Origin: Kordiimonas lipolytica | GTDB lineage: Bacteria; Pseudomonadota; Alphaproteobacteria; Sphingomonadales; Kordiimonadaceae | Direction of reading: 5' to 3' | Length of the DNA: 64,000 bases | Assembly: GCF_001550065.1 (NCBI RefSeq) | Contig: NZ_LRUB01000035.1 | Span: 1-64,000, forward strand | Shown here: positions 36,336 through 47,591 of the stretch, one piece after another | How the letters are laid out: each line of letters starts with the position of its first letter | Numbering within the stretch: position 1 is the stretch's first letter | The notes under the pieces: generated by a model | The model's database searches: none | The model's input: the letters and a program-made list of their open reading frames with translations, nothing else | Told to the model about the DNA's origin: nothing | Program-made: the position numbers and the translations under genes

Positions 36336-36809
36336 TTACTTGAACTCCACCTTGGCAATTTCATAGTAGCGCTCGCCGCCCGGCGTTTTCACTTCAACTT
36401 CCTGCTCAACGCGGCGGCCGATCAGCGCACGGGCGATCGGGCTCTGGTAGGAAATCTTGCCGGCTTTCACGTCGCCTTCATCGGCGCCCACAATCTGATA
36501 CACGACTTCCTCGTCGTCCTCGTCCAGCAGGGTGACTGTTGCGCCAAACACGACCTTGTCACCGGAAAGTGTGGTCGGGTCGATCACCTGGGCGCGGCTC
36601 AACTTGCCTTCAAGCTCCATGATGCGGCCTTCGATATGGCCCTGGCGCTCTTTGGCTGCGTGATATTCAGCGTTTTCCGAAAGGTCGCCGTGGGCGCGCG
36701 CTTCTTCAATAGCCGCCACAACTGAGGGGCGCTCAACGCTTTTCAAATTCTTCAGCTCAGCAGCAAGGCGATCATAGCCATCCTGCAGCATGGGCACTTT
36801 TTCGTTCAT
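36336..36809 (-). CDS. greA: transcription elongation factor GreA
   Basis: GreA rescues backtracked RNA polymerase by stimulating transcript cleavage. The 157-residue protein has the coiled coil with acidic tip [20 protein letters not shown] and the C-terminal domain [20 protein letters not shown] and [20 protein letters not shown]. Next to carAB in the same direction, as in many alphaproteobacteria. Confidence 0.97.
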   Translation of the reverse strand: MNEKVPMLQDGYDRLAAELKNLKSVERPSVVAAIEEARAHGDLSENAEYHAAKERQGHIEGRIMELEGKLSRAQVIDPTTLSGDKVVFGATVTLLDEDDEEVVYQIVGADEGDVKAGKISYQSPIARALIGRRVEQEVEVKTPGGERYYEIAKVEFK

Positions 36810-36873
36810 GTGTCCCGTCCGTTGTTATTTTCATCGATGGGCCAGTTACCTGCTGGCCATATACAAAACAGGA

Positions 36874-36897
36874 GCGCCGACCCGTGGGGGCCGGCGC
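36874..36897 (-). terminator. hairpin downstream of carB
   Basis: GCGCCG (36874-36879) pairs with CGGCGC (36892-36897), extended by CCC/GGG inside. On the minus strand it is followed by a T-rich stretch (CTCCTGTTTTG). Confidence 0.55.
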
Positions 36898-36968
36898 ACT
36901 TATTTCCATTTAGTCATAAACTTGCAAAAAATCAAGCCAGATCGGCTGTCAGCTTCAGGGACGGGGCC

Positions 36969-39900
36969 CTAGGCTGCGAAATCCTGCAGGCGTTTGACAT
37001 CAAGCATGCTGTCCTTCAGGGCTTTCAGTGCCTGCACCGACGCGGCGGCCGCTGCCATGGTTGTGAAATATGGCAGTTTCATCAGCAGCGCCGTGTTCCG
37101 AAGCTCATAGCTGTCCTTGATGGCCTGCTTGCCTTCGGTGGTGTTGAACATCAGCTGCACTTCGCCGTTCTTCATGATGTCCAGAACGTGCGGGCGCTGG
37201 CCTTCTGTCACCTTGAATACGCGCTTCACTTCAAGTCCGTTGGTCTTGAGGTAATCTGCCGTGCCGCCTGTGGCGATCACGTCATAGCCCATGTCCAGAA
37301 GGTCCCGCACCAGCGGCACCAGTGCATATTTGTCGCTGTCTTTCACGCTGACAAACACCTGGCCCTTTTCCGGCAGCTTCACGCCCGCTGCCAGCTGGGA
37401 CTTGTAGAAGGCCATCGGGAAGTTGTCGGCAATGCCCATCACTTCACCGGTGGATTTCATCTCAGGCCCCAGGAGCACGTCAACGCCAGGGAAGCGCGCC
37501 CACGGGATCACCACTTCCTTCACCGCCACATGCTCTGTGATCGGGTCCTTCAGCTCAAAGTCGGTCAGCTTGGCACCAGCCATTACCTGCGCGGCGATGG
37601 CGGCAACCGGATAGCCCACTGCCTTGGCAACGAACGGCACTGTGCGGCTGGCGCGCGGGTTTACCTCGATCAGGTACACGTCGCCGTCCTTGACCGCGAA
37701 CTGCACGTTCATCAGGCCCACGACATTCAGTGCCTTCGCAAGGGCGCGTGCCTGACGCTTCACTTCATTCACGATGCCCACAGGCAGGCTGTAAGGCGGC
37801 AACGAGCAGGCGCTGTCGCCAGAGTGGATGCCTGCTTCCTCGATGTGCTCCATGATGCCGGCAATATGGATGTTTTCGCCGTCAGAAAGGGCGTCCACAT
37901 CAACCTCAATCGCGTCCTTGAGGAAGCCGTCGATCAGCACGGGGCTGTCGCCGGATACCTTTACGGCTTCGTTGATGTATCGGTCCAGGCCTTCCTGGTC
38001 ATGGACGATTTCCATTGCGCGGCCGCCCAGCACATAGCTTGGGCGGATCAGCACAGGATAGCCAACCTTGTTGGCAACCTTGATGGCTTCTTCGTGGCTG
38101 CGTGCCAGGCCGTTGCTTGGCTGCTTCAGGCCCAGTTTTTCAACCAGTTCCTGGAAGCGTTCGCGGTCTTCCGCCAGGTCGATGGCGTCCGGGCTGGTGC
38201 CCAGGATCGAGATACCTGCGGCTTCAAGCGCGTGCGCAAGCTTCAGTGGCGTCTGGCCGCCGAACTGTACGATCACACCCTTCACGGTGCCACTTTCCTG
38301 TTCCTTGCGGATGATCTCGATCACGTCTTCGGCTGTGAGCGGTTCGAAATACAGGCGGTCAGAGGTGTCATAGTCTGTCGACACGGTCTCTGGGTTACAG
38401 TTGACCATGATGGTCTCATAGCCCGCGTCAGAGAGCGAGAAGCAGGCGTGACAGCAGCAGTAATCGAACTCGATGCCCTGGCCGATACGGTTCGGCCCGC
38501 CACCCAGGATCACGATCTTTTCGCGGTCTGTCGGGTTGGATTCACACTCAGGCTTTTCGCCCGCCGCGAAGGTTTCATAGGTTGAATACATGTAGGGCGT
38601 CTTGGCCTCAAACTCTGCCGCGCAGGTGTCGATGCGCTTGAAGCTTGGGCGCACGTCCATATCAAGCCGCGCTTTCATTACAGCCGCTTCCGGCACACCG
38701 GCGAGCTTGCCGATGCGGGCGTCAGAGAAGCCGTGCATCTTCAGCTTGCGAAGCTCACGCGGGTCGGCCGGCAGGCCGTTCTCGGTGATTTTCTTTTCCA
38801 TGTCCACGAGCATCTTGAACTGGCGCAGGAACCAGGGCTCATAGTGGGTCACGCTGTGGATGTCTTCAAGGCTCATGCCTTCGCGGATGGCCTGAACAAT
38901 GCGCAGGATACGGTCCGGGCGGGCGAAACCAAGGTCACGCTTGATGGCTTCGAAGTCACCCGAGCCGGGCTTGTAGCCGTCGAATTCAATCTCATCGAGG
39001 CCGATCAGCCCCGTTTCCATGGAGCGCATGGCTTTCTGCAGGCTTTCTGTGAAGTTACGGCCCACAGCCATCACTTCCCCCACAGACTTCATCGCGCTGG
39101 TGAGAAGCGCATTGGTGCCTGCAAATTTCTCGAACGTGAAGCGCGGCACCTTGGTGACCACATAGTCGATCGTTGGCTCGAACGACGCAGGGGTCACGCC
39201 CGTAATGTCGTTGTCGAGCTCATCCAGCGTGTAGCCCACAGCCAGTTTCGCGGCGATCTTGGCAATCGGGAAACCTGTGGCTTTGGACGCCAGCGCGGAT
39301 GAGCGGCTCACCCTTGGGTTCATTTCAATCACGATCAGGCGGCCGTTTTCCGGATTCACGGCGAACTGCACGTTCGACCCGCCGGTTTCCACACCAATCT
39401 CGCGCAGTACCGCGAGGGAGGCATTCCGCATCACCTGATATTCTTTATCTGTCAGCGTCAGCGCAGGCGCGATGGTGATGCTGTCGCCGGTGTGGACGCC
39501 CATTGGGTCCACGTTTTCAATGGAACAGACAATGATGCAGTTGTCGGCTTTGTCGCGCACCACTTCCATTTCATATTCTTTCCAGCCGAGGATGCTTTCC
39601 TCAACCAGCACTTCGTTGGTGGGCGACGCGTCAAGGCCCGCGCGAACAATCTGTTCGAACTCTTCCTTGTTATAGGCGATGCCGCCACCGGTGCCGCCCA
39701 TGGTGAAGCTTGGGCGGATGATCGCCGGCAGGCCGGTAATTTCATTCATCACCTCAAGGGCTTCTTCATAGCTATGGGCTGTCTTGCCCTTACAGACCTC
39801 AAGACCGATCTTTTCCATCGCGGCGTTGAAGCGGCGGCGGTCTTCCGCCTTGTCAATCGCGTCTTCTGTCGCACCAATCAGCTGCACGCCGTATTTTTCA

Positions 39901-40223
39901 AGCGTGCCGTCGCGCGACAGGGCAAGGGCGGTGTTGAGGCCTGTCTGGCCGCCCATGGTGGGCAGAACCGCGTCCGGGCGTTCTTTTTCAATGATCTTGG
40001 CGACAACCTCTGGCGTGATCGGCTCCACATAAGTGGCGTCGGCCAGCTCAGGGTCCGTCATGATGGTGGCCGGGTTACTGTTTACCAGGATCACCCGGTA
40101 ACCTTCTTCCCGAAGCGCCTTACAGGCCTGGGTGCCCGAATAGTCAAACTCACACGCCTGCCCGATAATGATAGGGCCCGCGCCGATGATCAGAATGCTT
40201 TCGATGTCGGTTCTTTTTGGCAT
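36969..40223 (-). CDS. carB: carbamoyl-phosphate synthase large subunit
   Basis: CarB makes carbamoyl phosphate for pyrimidines and arginine with CarA. The 1084-residue protein contains two homologous ATP-grasp halves ([20 protein letters not shown] and [20 protein letters not shown]), the oligomerisation region between, and the C-terminal allosteric domain ([20 protein letters not shown]). Length is complete and no frameshift is seen. It follows carA after an 18-base gap. Confidence 0.98.
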   Translation of the reverse strand: MPKRTDIESILIIGAGPIIIGQACEFDYSGTQACKALREEGYRVILVNSNPATIMTDPELADATYVEPITPEVVAKIIEKERPDAVLPTMGGQTGLNTALALSRDGTLEKYGVQLIGATEDAIDKAEDRRRFNAAMEKIGLEVCKGKTAHSYEEALEVMNEITGLPAIIRPSFTMGGTGGGIAYNKEEFEQIVRAGLDASPTNEVLVEESILGWKEYEMEVVRDKADNCIIVCSIENVDPMGVHTGDSITIAPALTLTDKEYQVMRNASLAVLREIGVETGGSNVQFAVNPENGRLIVIEMNPRVSRSSALASKATGFPIAKIAAKLAVGYTLDELDNDITGVTPASFEPTIDYVVTKVPRFTFEKFAGTNALLTSAMKSVGEVMAVGRNFTESLQKAMRSMETGLIGLDEIEFDGYKPGSGDFEAIKRDLGFARPDRILRIVQAIREGMSLEDIHSVTHYEPWFLRQFKMLVDMEKKITENGLPADPRELRKLKMHGFSDARIGKLAGVPEAAVMKARLDMDVRPSFKRIDTCAAEFEAKTPYMYSTYETFAAGEKPECESNPTDREKIVILGGGPNRIGQGIEFDYCCCHACFSLSDAGYETIMVNCNPETVSTDYDTSDRLYFEPLTAEDVIEIIRKEQESGTVKGVIVQFGGQTPLKLAHALEAAGISILGTSPDAIDLAEDRERFQELVEKLGLKQPSNGLARSHEEAIKVANKVGYPVLIRPSYVLGGRAMEIVHDQEGLDRYINEAVKVSGDSPVLIDGFLKDAIEVDVDALSDGENIHIAGIMEHIEEAGIHSGDSACSLPPYSLPVGIVNEVKRQARALAKALNVVGLMNVQFAVKDGDVYLIEVNPRASRTVPFVAKAVGYPVAAIAAQVMAGAKLTDFELKDPITEHVAVKEVVIPWARFPGVDVLLGPEMKSTGEVMGIADNFPMAFYKSQLAAGVKLPEKGQVFVSVKDSDKYALVPLVRDLLDMGYDVIATGGTADYLKTNGLEVKRVFKVTEGQRPHVLDIMKNGEVQLMFNTTEGKQAIKDSYELRNTALLMKLPYFTTMAAAAASVQALKALKDSMLDVKRLQDFAA

Positions 40224-40241
40224 TTGGTCGGTCCCTTATAT

Positions 40242-41423
40242 TTAGGCTGCGTTTTTGTGGTTCTGGATCATGTCCATGAATTGTTCGAACAGGTAGAAGC
40301 TGTCCTGCGGGCCGGGCGATGCTTCCGGGTGCTGCTGCACCGAGAAGATCGGCTTGTCCGTTGCCTCGATGCCGCACACTGTGCGGTCAAACAGACTGAT
40401 GTGGCTGATTTTCACGTTTTCCGGCAGGCTGTCGCCGTCCACCGAGAAGCCGTGGTTCATGCTGGTGATTTCCACCTTGCCACTGCGAAGGTCCTGAACC
40501 GGGTGGTTCGCGCCCCGGTGGCCCTGGTGCATCTTGTATGTCTTGCCGCCGAACGCGAGCGCCAGCAACTGGTGGCCAAGGCAGATACCGAAGATCGGCA
40601 GGCCGGTCTCGATCAGCTTGGTGATAACGGGTAGGGCGTATTCGCCGGTCGCGGCCGGGTCGCCTGGGCCGTTTGAAAGGAAAATCCCGTCGGGCTTGAG
40701 CGCCATGATCTCATCAAAGCTTGCAGTGGCGGGCACCACGGTCACGCGCGCCCCGGTTGCCGCGAGGCAGCGCAGGATGTTGTCCTTCGCGCCATAATCC
40801 ACAGCCACCACATGGGCCTTGGGGTCGGTCAGCTCGGCATAGCCGTCTGCGATGGTCCAACGGGCGCCGGTCCATTCCCGGTTTGCCGAACAAGTTACCT
40901 CTTTCGCCAGGTCCATGCCTTTAAGGCCGGGCCACTCTTGCGCTTTCTTCAGAAGGGCGGGGATATCGAACTTGCCGTCTTTATTATATGCGATCACACC
41001 GCTTGGCGCGCCGTTCGCGCGGATGTGGCGTGTCAGCTTCCGTGTGTCGATGCCGGAAATGCCCACCAGGCCCATCTCTGCGCACCAGTCATTCAGGTGC
41101 TTCATTGCGCGGAAGTTCGCTGGCTCTGTGATGTCGTCGCGGATCACCAGGCCGCGGGAGGCCGCCGTGTCGCGTTCCATGTCTTCTATATTGGTGCCCA
41201 CATTGCCGACATGCGGGAATGTGAAGGTGATGATCTGGCCTGCGTAGGACGGGTCTGTCAGGATTTCCTGGTAGCCGGTCATGGATGTGTTGAAGCAGAC
41301 TTCACCAACGGCTTCGCCGTCCCTTCCAAATCCATATCCCCAAAAAACAGTGCCGTCTGCCAGAACCAGTGCGGCGGTGATATCCTCAGCGGGTCGCTGG
41401 GTGGGGAGTGTGGAGTCGGTCAT
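40242..41423 (-). CDS. carA: carbamoyl-phosphate synthase small subunit
   Basis: The glutamine amidotransferase subunit supplies ammonia to CarB. The 393-residue protein has the CPSase_sm_chain N-terminal domain (ALVLADGTVFWGYGFGRDGE, FNTSMTGYQEILTDPSYAGQ). The class I GATase triad is GICLGHQLLALAFGGKT (Cys) with QQHPEASPGPQ (His, Glu). GGAGGAA precedes the start. It is the first gene of carA-carB. Confidence 0.98.
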   Translation of the reverse strand: MTDSTLPTQRPAEDITAALVLADGTVFWGYGFGRDGEAVGEVCFNTSMTGYQEILTDPSYAGQIITFTFPHVGNVGTNIEDMERDTAASRGLVIRDDITEPANFRAMKHLNDWCAEMGLVGISGIDTRKLTRHIRANGAPSGVIAYNKDGKFDIPALLKKAQEWPGLKGMDLAKEVTCSANREWTGARWTIADGYAELTDPKAHVVAVDYGAKDNILRCLAATGARVTVVPATASFDEIMALKPDGIFLSNGPGDPAATGEYALPVITKLIETGLPIFGICLGHQLLALAFGGKTYKMHQGHRGANHPVQDLRSGKVEITSMNHGFSVDGDSLPENVKISHISLFDRTVCGIEATDKPIFSVQQHPEASPGPQDSFYLFEQFMDMIQNHKNAA

Positions 41424-41535
41424 GGGGGCGGGTTCCTCCTGCCATTGGTTTCACACATGTTCCCTTGCGTATCAAGGGATTAGCCGGTAAAAGAGCGCGC
41501 TGTGCGCCCTGGTGGGCGGCGGCCAAATTGTCGGG

Positions 41536-41564
41536 ACAATAAGCAAAAGGGTCCCTGGGGTCAA
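41536..41564 (-). promoter_or_regulatory. sigma70-type promoter for carAB
   Basis: On the minus strand TTGACC (41564-41559) and TATTGT (41541-41536) are 17 bases apart. The leader before carA would be about 105 bases and contains the hairpin CCCTTG-atacg-CAAGGG near 41461-41477. Confidence 0.6.
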
Positions 41565-41620
41565 GTAAAGAATTTAAAAAAATATCTAATAAAATCAATG
41601 GGTTACGAAGCAAAACCAAT

Positions 41621-41649
41621 TTGCCAGCTGGCAGGCAATGCGGTAATAT
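41621..41649 (+). promoter_or_regulatory. sigma70-type promoter for yqeY
   Basis: TTGCCA (41621-41626) and TAATAT (41644-41649) are 17 bases apart and 35 bases upstream of the yqeY start. Confidence 0.6.
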
Positions 41650-41684
41650 GTGCGCTTCCGACTCGTAAAGTCAGGGTGGTTTTT

Positions 41685-42140
41685 ATGTTGCGGGACGAAC
41701 TTAATCAGTCAATGAAAGCGGCGATGCGCGCTAAAGAAACGCGCAAGCTCTCTACTGTGCGCCTTATTCTGGCTGCGATCAAAGAAAAAGATATCGAACT
41801 CCGGACAACGGATGGTGGCGACCGTGATGATGACGCCATGATCACCGATATCCTGTCGAAAATGGTCAAGCAGCGCCGGGATAGCATCAAGGCCTATGAA
41901 GAGGCTGGTCGGTGCGAATTGGCAGAGCGTGAGCGGGAAGAAATCGATATCATCGAAGAGTTCCTGCCAAAGCAGCTTTCCGACGACGAGATCAAAGCCG
42001 TTTGTGAAGGCGTGGTCTCAGAGCTTGGCGCGGAAGGCCTCAAGGACATCGGCCGCTGCATGGGTGCGCTGAAGGGCAAATATGCGGGCCAGATGGATTT
42101 CGCCAAGGCAAGCGTGACCATCAAGGGACTCCTGAGCTAA
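41685..42140 (+). CDS. GatB/YqeY domain protein
   Basis: The 151-residue protein has the full YqeY pattern: LRDELNQSMKAAMRAKETRK, LSTVRLILAAIKEKDIELRT, MVKQRRDSIKAYEEAGRCEL, EEFLPKQLSDDEIKAV and MGALKGKYAGQMDFAKASVT. It resembles the tail domain of the GatB amidotransferase subunit but has no known function of its own. It lies opposite carA and upstream of dnaG-rpoD, a common arrangement. Confidence 0.92.
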   Translation: MLRDELNQSMKAAMRAKETRKLSTVRLILAAIKEKDIELRTTDGGDRDDDAMITDILSKMVKQRRDSIKAYEEAGRCELAEREREEIDIIEEFLPKQLSDDEIKAVCEGVVSELGAEGLKDIGRCMGALKGKYAGQMDFAKASVTIKGLLS

Positions 42141-42170
42141 GGCTCTTTATATTCTGAAATTCAAGGAGAA

Positions 42171-42201
42171 GGGCGGCGCCGGTTTGGCAGCCGCCCTTTT
42201 C
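42171..42201 (+). terminator. intrinsic terminator after yqeY
   Basis: GGGCGGC (42171-42177) pairs with GCCGCCC (42190-42196), followed by TTTT. It uncouples yqeY from downstream genes. Confidence 0.85.
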
Positions 42202-42296
42202 AGTTGACCGGGGGTGTCACACCCGGTGGGGTAAAAAGGTGCGGGCGGTGTATATCGGCGCGAGGTGGGAAGGGGGCTCTTCGCCATTTGTGCCGG

Positions 42297-42494
42297 CTAG
42301 ATCTTGATCACCTGCATCGGGCGAATGCTGGGATAGCACTGCCGTCGCGCAGGCTCCTTTTTTGCCTCGGCCTCTCTTGCTGCGGCATGTCTGTTGCCGT
42401 GAAAGGCCATGTCGTCCATGGGCGCCAGAAGGGTCGCCAGCCGTGCGAAGAAGCTTTCCTTATGACTTTGTTTAGATTTGATTTTCTTAGGCAT
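42297..42494 (-). CDS. small basic hypothetical protein
   Basis: The 65-residue product starts at ATG 42494 with GGAGTCACG upstream. It is rich in Lys, Arg and Ala (MPKKIKSKQSHKESFFARL, RHAAAREAEAKKEPARRQ) and has no membrane segment. I do not recognise a family. It is divergent from a LysR gene with 102 bases between starts, so it may be that regulator's target. Confidence 0.45.
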   Translation of the reverse strand: MPKKIKSKQSHKESFFARLATLLAPMDDMAFHGNRHAAAREAEAKKEPARRQCYPSIRPMQVIKI

Positions 42495-42596
42495 GTCGTG
42501 ACTCCGTTTTCTTATTGTTGTTGATATTGTTGATTTTTGACAGTATTTCAATTTCGTAGTTTTAAGGCTATGACTTAGAAAATTTAAGGACCTTTG

Positions 42597-43502
42597 ATGC
42601 GCTACAAATTGCAGTCATTGTCTGGCATTTTGGCGTTTGATGCGGCGGCGCGCCACGGCAGCCTCACGCTCGCGGCGAAAGAGCTGGGGCGCACCCAGTC
42701 TGCGGTCAGCCAACAGGTGAAAGGGCTTGAGGAGCAGCTCGGCTTCGCCCTTTTTGTGCGTCGGCCACGTGAGATTGAGCTGACATCGGCGGGGCGGTCG
42801 CTTGCCAAGGCGGTAAAGCAGGCACTTGAGGGCATTGATGATCGGGTCACCACGCTGATGCGCAGGCATGAGCCCAATGTGATCCGCCTGTCGGCCTATC
42901 ATTCTTTCGCCATCCAGTGGCTGATCCCGCGCCTGCCGCGTTTCAGTCTGGCGCATCCGGAGATCGATATCAGGCTGAATGCGGACGACCATCAGGTCGA
43001 TGTGGCGGCGGAAGGGTATGACCTGGCCATCCGCGGCGGCTGGCTTGGCAAACTGCCTTCGGGCGTCACGCCCATGCGGGTGGAAAAATATATGCCGGTA
43101 TACGCACCGTGCCTTGCGGAAGGGCGCGAAATCACGGTTGATGACCTGACGGATTATCCGCTGATTGGCTATGAAGACCGCAGCTATTGGAACGACTGGC
43201 TCGAACATAACGGGGTAGAGCTGCGCGACCCGGACTATGGCAAAACCTATAGCCACTCAGGCTTGCTGGTTCAGGCGGCCATTGTTGGTGCCGGTATCGG
43301 CATGGCGCCACTCGCCACAGCCGCACAGGCGTTGATTGACGGCAGGCTGAAGTGCGTGCCGGGCAAGCCGTCCAGCAACGGCTTCTGTTTTCACGCGGTG
43401 ACCGCACGGGAGCCGGTGTCGGAAAATGTCGCGCTGTTCGTTGATTGGCTGGAAAGCGAGATGGCGCAAATGGAAGTCGATTTACAGCAATATCTCGCAT
43501 AA
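42597..43502 (+). CDS. LysR-family regulator, GcvA-like
   Basis: The 301-residue protein has the GcvA-group N terminus (SLSGILAFDAAARHGSLTLA, ELGRTQSAVSQQVKGLEEQL, LFVRRPREIELTSAGRSLAK) and a LysR effector domain (SFAIQWLIPRLPRFSLAHPE, GYDLAIRGGWLGKLPSGVT). The effector is unknown. ATG 42597 follows AAGGA. It stands between yqeY and dnaG, which are usually direct neighbours in alphaproteobacteria. Confidence 0.93.
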   Translation: MRYKLQSLSGILAFDAAARHGSLTLAAKELGRTQSAVSQQVKGLEEQLGFALFVRRPREIELTSAGRSLAKAVKQALEGIDDRVTTLMRRHEPNVIRLSAYHSFAIQWLIPRLPRFSLAHPEIDIRLNADDHQVDVAAEGYDLAIRGGWLGKLPSGVTPMRVEKYMPVYAPCLAEGREITVDDLTDYPLIGYEDRSYWNDWLEHNGVELRDPDYGKTYSHSGLLVQAAIVGAGIGMAPLATAAQALIDGRLKCVPGKPSSNGFCFHAVTAREPVSENVALFVDWLESEMAQMEVDLQQYLA

Positions 43503-43600
43503 TCGCCGATGGCGGTTTCCGGATCGATTTCCCTCTGTTCTCTGCCGGTCTGTTGCGTTAGAAGGGGTGTCTTCCGGTATTTACTTTTTAGTGGGTGGTT

Positions 43601-45517
43601 ATGGCGCTTAGTCCGCAGTTTCTGGATGAGCTGAAGCACAGGTTTACCCTGTCCGACGTGGTCGGGCGGCAGGTGAAGCTCGTGCGCCATGGGCGCGAAC
43701 ATCAGGGCCTGTGCCCGTTCCATAATGAAAAGACACCCTCCTTCACCGTGAATGACCAGAAGGGCTTCTATCACTGCTTCGGCTGTGGGGCGCATGGCAG
43801 CGTGATTGACTTTGTCATGGGCACCCAGGGCATGGAATTCATGGAGGCGGTGGAAGTCCTGGCAGGCGAAGCAGGCATGGAAATGCCGCGCCAGACGCCC
43901 CAGCAAATCGAACGCGACAAGAAGCGCGGCACGCTCAGTGAAGCCATGGAGACCGTGGCCAAATGGTACGCAGCTCAGTTGAAGGGCCAGATTGGCCGCG
44001 CGGCCTATGACTATATAAAGGGCCGGGGGCTGACGGACGAAACGCTGGAGCGCTTCGGCATGGGATACGCGCCCGCCGCCCGCACCGCGCTGAAGGACGC
44101 GATGATTGCGCGCGGCATTGGCGAAGACCAGCTGATCGAGACCGGCATGTTGATCAAGCCCGAAGGCGGCGGCGCATCCTATGACCGCTTCCGTGACCGG
44201 CTGATGTTCCCGATCACTGACCGGCAGGGCCGGGTGATCGCCTTTGGCGGCAGGGCGCTATCGAAAGATGCCAAGGCCAAATACCTGAACAGCCCGGAAA
44301 CCACGCTCTTCCACAAGGGCGCGACGCTTTATAACTGGGCCAATGCTCGCGCCGCCAGCTATGACGCCGGGCAGGTGATGGTGGTTGAAGGCTATATGGA
44401 TGTGATTGCACTGGCGCAGTACGGCATTGATTATGCTGTGGCGCCCTTGGGCACCGCGCTGACGGAAGAACAGATTTCGCACCTGTGGCAGATGGCGGAT
44501 GAGCCAATCCTCAGTTTCGATGGCGACAACGCGGGCCTGCGCGCCGCAAGCCGGGCGGTCGAACGCTCGCTGCCCATGCTCAAGCCTGGAAAGTCGCTCC
44601 GCTTCATTATCATGCCGGAAGGTGACGATCCGGATAGCCTCGTGCAGCGCGAAGGCAAGCGCGCGATCGAGAAGCTGATCGACAGCGCCGACCCGCTTGT
44701 GAACGTGCTGTGGCGCAATTTGACAGAGGGCGTGGCGGTGGACACGCCAGAGCGCCGGGCTGGCTTGGAGAAAAAAATCTTCGGAACGCTTTCCGAAATT
44801 GAAGATGAAAACGTCAAGAAGCTATACCAGACCGAATTCCGGAACCGGATATGGGAACTGTTCCGCCCCGCGAAAAAGCAGGGCGGTGGTCGCGCTCCGG
44901 CCCGACAGGGCGGTAACCAGCGGTTCCAGAAAAAGAATGCGGGCGGAATGCAGCCGTGGCAGCAGGGCGGTGGCTTGAAGCACACGTCCTTCGCGCAAGG
45001 TGACAAGGCGCGGCCTGTGACAGACAGAATGGAGAAGACCATCATCTTGACGCTGGTGCATCACCCGGAAATTCTGATCAAGCATGAAGAGCTGGTCGCA
45101 AATCTGGAGTTCGGCACAACGGGGCTTGACGATCTCAGGTGTGCGTTATTAGAGAAGGCCGCTGCTGGCGAGACCCTTGACCATGAGGCGGTGATTGCCC
45201 ATCTGGAAGACAGGCCGGAAATGGTAACGCTTGAGAAGCTGCTTTCGGAACGCGCGCTGAGGGATGAATGGTTTGCCTGGCCTGAGGCGGCGCTTTCGGA
45301 TGCGCTAACCGGATTCGAGCATATTGTCTCGCGATTCCAGCATATTACGGCGGCAAAAGCGGCCTATGAGCAGGCCGAGGCGGAATTTGCGGCCGACATG
45401 ACGGAAGAAAACAGGGGCAGATTTATCGCGGCGCAGGAGGCTTTCCGGGCGCTCGAGGAAAAAGAAGCGGACAAAGAAGGATACCGGCTCGAATCAGGCA
45501 GGTTTTCTTTCAATTAA
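43601..45517 (+). CDS. dnaG: DNA primase
   Basis: DnaG makes RNA primers for replication. The 638-residue protein has the N-terminal zinc ribbon (Cys38-His41 in LCPFHNEKTPSF and Cys59-Cys62 in YHCFGCGAHG). The TOPRIM core follows with VMVVEGYMDVIALAQYG and EPILSFDGDNAG, then a Gly/Gln-rich linker (near 430-460) and a C-terminal helicase-binding helical domain. ATG 43601 follows GGTGG. It precedes rpoD by 43 bases, as in the macromolecular synthesis operon. Confidence 0.97.
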   Translation: MALSPQFLDELKHRFTLSDVVGRQVKLVRHGREHQGLCPFHNEKTPSFTVNDQKGFYHCFGCGAHGSVIDFVMGTQGMEFMEAVEVLAGEAGMEMPRQTPQQIERDKKRGTLSEAMETVAKWYAAQLKGQIGRAAYDYIKGRGLTDETLERFGMGYAPAARTALKDAMIARGIGEDQLIETGMLIKPEGGGASYDRFRDRLMFPITDRQGRVIAFGGRALSKDAKAKYLNSPETTLFHKGATLYNWANARAASYDAGQVMVVEGYMDVIALAQYGIDYAVAPLGTALTEEQISHLWQMADEPILSFDGDNAGLRAASRAVERSLPMLKPGKSLRFIIMPEGDDPDSLVQREGKRAIEKLIDSADPLVNVLWRNLTEGVAVDTPERRAGLEKKIFGTLSEIEDENVKKLYQTEFRNRIWELFRPAKKQGGGRAPARQGGNQRFQKKNAGGMQPWQQGGGLKHTSFAQGDKARPVTDRMEKTIILTLVHHPEILIKHEELVANLEFGTTGLDDLRCALLEKAAAGETLDHEAVIAHLEDRPEMVTLEKLLSERALRDEWFAWPEAALSDALTGFEHIVSRFQHITAAKAAYEQAEAEFAADMTEENRGRFIAAQEAFRALEEKEADKEGYRLESGRFSFN

Positions 45518-45560
45518 TATGGTATAGACTGCGATTCGCGCAGTTCTGGAGAAAAAATAC

Positions 45561-47579
45561 ATGGCAACTAAGGCGAATCAGGAAGACGAAAAGGCAACGG
45601 GCTCCGACGAAGGCAATGAGCGTTCGATCGGCGATGCCACGGAGGCCGCCGTCAAAAAGATGATCGCAAAGGCGAAGGAGCGGGGCTACATCTCATATGA
45701 TGAGCTGAACGCTGCTTTGCCGACCGAAGAAATGTCATCCGAGAAAATCGAAGACATCATGACCATGCTGTCTGAGATGGGTATCAACGTGACCGATGGT
45801 GACGACCCGGACGAAGCTGAGGGCGACGAAAAAGAGGCCGAAGAGACCGAACAGGAAGAGTTCAAGACCACGGACAAGAAGGAAGCGAGCGATCGCACTG
45901 ACGACCCTGTGCGCATGTATCTGCGCGAGATGGGGTCTGTTGAGCTTCTGTCGCGTGAGGGCGAGATCGCCATCGCGAAACGGATCGAAGCCGGCCGGGC
46001 CACCATGATCGAAGGTCTGTGCATGAGCCCGCTGACGTTCCGCGCCATCATCGAATGGGCAGAGCGGTTAGAGAACGAAGAGATGCTGCTTCGCGACATC
46101 ATCGACCTTGAAGCCACGCTGGGTAAGGAACCAGACAGCGCCGACCTTGAAGACGAGGACGGCGGCGACGTGATGAAAGAGGGCGGTGAGGAAAAGGCTG
46201 AAAAGGCCGAGAAGGCCGCCGACGCCAAGGAGGATGACGACGAGCCTTCCGATGGCAACAATGATAGTGAAGGCAATGATGACGACGAGGATGACGAGGA
46301 CGAGGAAGCGGCTATGTCGCTTTCCGCTATGGAAGCGCACCTCAAGCCGGAAACTATTGAAAAATTCCGCCTGATTACATCGACTTACAAGAAGTACGCC
46401 AAGCTGCAGGACGCCCGTCTGGCGGCTGCCGTTCAAAGCGAAACGCTTTCCACGGCCCAGGAGCGTCGATTCAAGAAACTGCGCGAGGACCTGATTGAGC
46501 TGGTGAGCTCGGTACGGTTCAACAATATGCGTATCGAAGAGCTGGTGGACGAACTTTACGGCCTGAACAAGCGCCTGATGAGCCTTAGTGGTCGCCTTCT
46601 CCGGTTGGCGGAAAGCCACAAGGTTTCCCGCACAGCTTTCCTTGATGAGTATCAGGGCAATGAGCTTGAGGACGGCTGGTCTGACCGCGTGGCCAAGCTG
46701 AAAGGCAAGGGCTGGGCTGCGTTCGTTGAGAACGAAGGCTCTGCCATCAACAATATCCGCGATCAGGTAAGTGACGTTGTTGGCCGCACGGGCCTGCATG
46801 TGGACGAATTCCGCCGCATTGTTCGCACGGTACAGAAAGGCGAGAAGGAAGCTCGGATCGCCAAGAAAGAAATGGTGGAGGCCAACCTCCGTCTGGTGAT
46901 CTCGATTGCCAAGAAATACACCAACCGCGGCCTGCAGTTCCTTGACTTGATTCAGGAAGGTAACATTGGCCTGATGAAGGCGGTGGACAAGTTCGAATAC
47001 CGCCGCGGTTACAAATTCTCGACCTACGCTACATGGTGGATCAGGCAGGCTATCACCCGCTCGATCGCCGACCAGGCGCGCACCATCCGTATTCCGGTGC
47101 ATATGATCGAGACAATCAACAAGCTGGTGCGTACAGGCCGCCAGATGCTGCACGAAATTGGTCGCGAGGCTACGCCGGAAGAGCTGGCAGAACGTCTATC
47201 CATGCCGCTTGAGAAGGTGCGTAAGGTGATGAAGATCGCCAAGGAGCCAATCTCCCTTGAAACGCCGATTGGCGACGAGGAAGACAGCCACTTGGGCGAC
47301 TTTATCGAAGACAAGAACGCGATCCTGCCTGTGGATGCGGCGATCCAGTCGAACCTGCGTGAGACTACGACCCGCGTCCTGGCGTCCCTGACGCCGCGGG
47401 AAGAGCGCGTGCTTCGGATGCGTTTCGGTATCGGCATGAACACCGACCATACTTTGGAAGAAGTTGGTCAGCAGTTCTCGGTAACGCGGGAACGTATCCG
47501 TCAGATCGAGGCGAAGGCGCTCAGGAAACTGAAGCACCCAAGCCGGTCCCGCCAGCTCAGAAGCTTCCTCGACACCTAA
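45561..47579 (+). CDS. rpoD: RNA polymerase primary sigma factor RpoD
   Basis: The 672-residue sigma70 has region 1.1 near the N terminus ([20 protein letters not shown]), region 1.2 ([20 protein letters not shown]) and a non-conserved region with a long acidic run (about 190-252). Region 2 is [20 protein letters not shown] and [20 protein letters not shown]; regions 3 and 4 include [19 protein letters not shown] and [33 protein letters not shown] precedes the start. Confidence 0.98.
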   Translation: MATKANQEDEKATGSDEGNERSIGDATEAAVKKMIAKAKERGYISYDELNAALPTEEMSSEKIEDIMTMLSEMGINVTDGDDPDEAEGDEKEAEETEQEEFKTTDKKEASDRTDDPVRMYLREMGSVELLSREGEIAIAKRIEAGRATMIEGLCMSPLTFRAIIEWAERLENEEMLLRDIIDLEATLGKEPDSADLEDEDGGDVMKEGGEEKAEKAEKAADAKEDDDEPSDGNNDSEGNDDDEDDEDEEAAMSLSAMEAHLKPETIEKFRLITSTYKKYAKLQDARLAAAVQSETLSTAQERRFKKLREDLIELVSSVRFNNMRIEELVDELYGLNKRLMSLSGRLLRLAESHKVSRTAFLDEYQGNELEDGWSDRVAKLKGKGWAAFVENEGSAINNIRDQVSDVVGRTGLHVDEFRRIVRTVQKGEKEARIAKKEMVEANLRLVISIAKKYTNRGLQFLDLIQEGNIGLMKAVDKFEYRRGYKFSTYATWWIRQAITRSIADQARTIRIPVHMIETINKLVRTGRQMLHEIGREATPEELAERLSMPLEKVRKVMKIAKEPISLETPIGDEEDSHLGDFIEDKNAILPVDAAIQSNLRETTTRVLASLTPREERVLRMRFGIGMNTDHTLEEVGQQFSVTRERIRQIEAKALRKLKHPSRSRQLRSFLDT

Positions 47580-47591
47580 GAGGCTGGCTTC

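Noticed and set aside
45561..47579. Long acidic run in RpoD as a novel insertion
   Set aside because: An acidic non-conserved region is normal in proteobacterial sigma70 factors, including that of E. coli.
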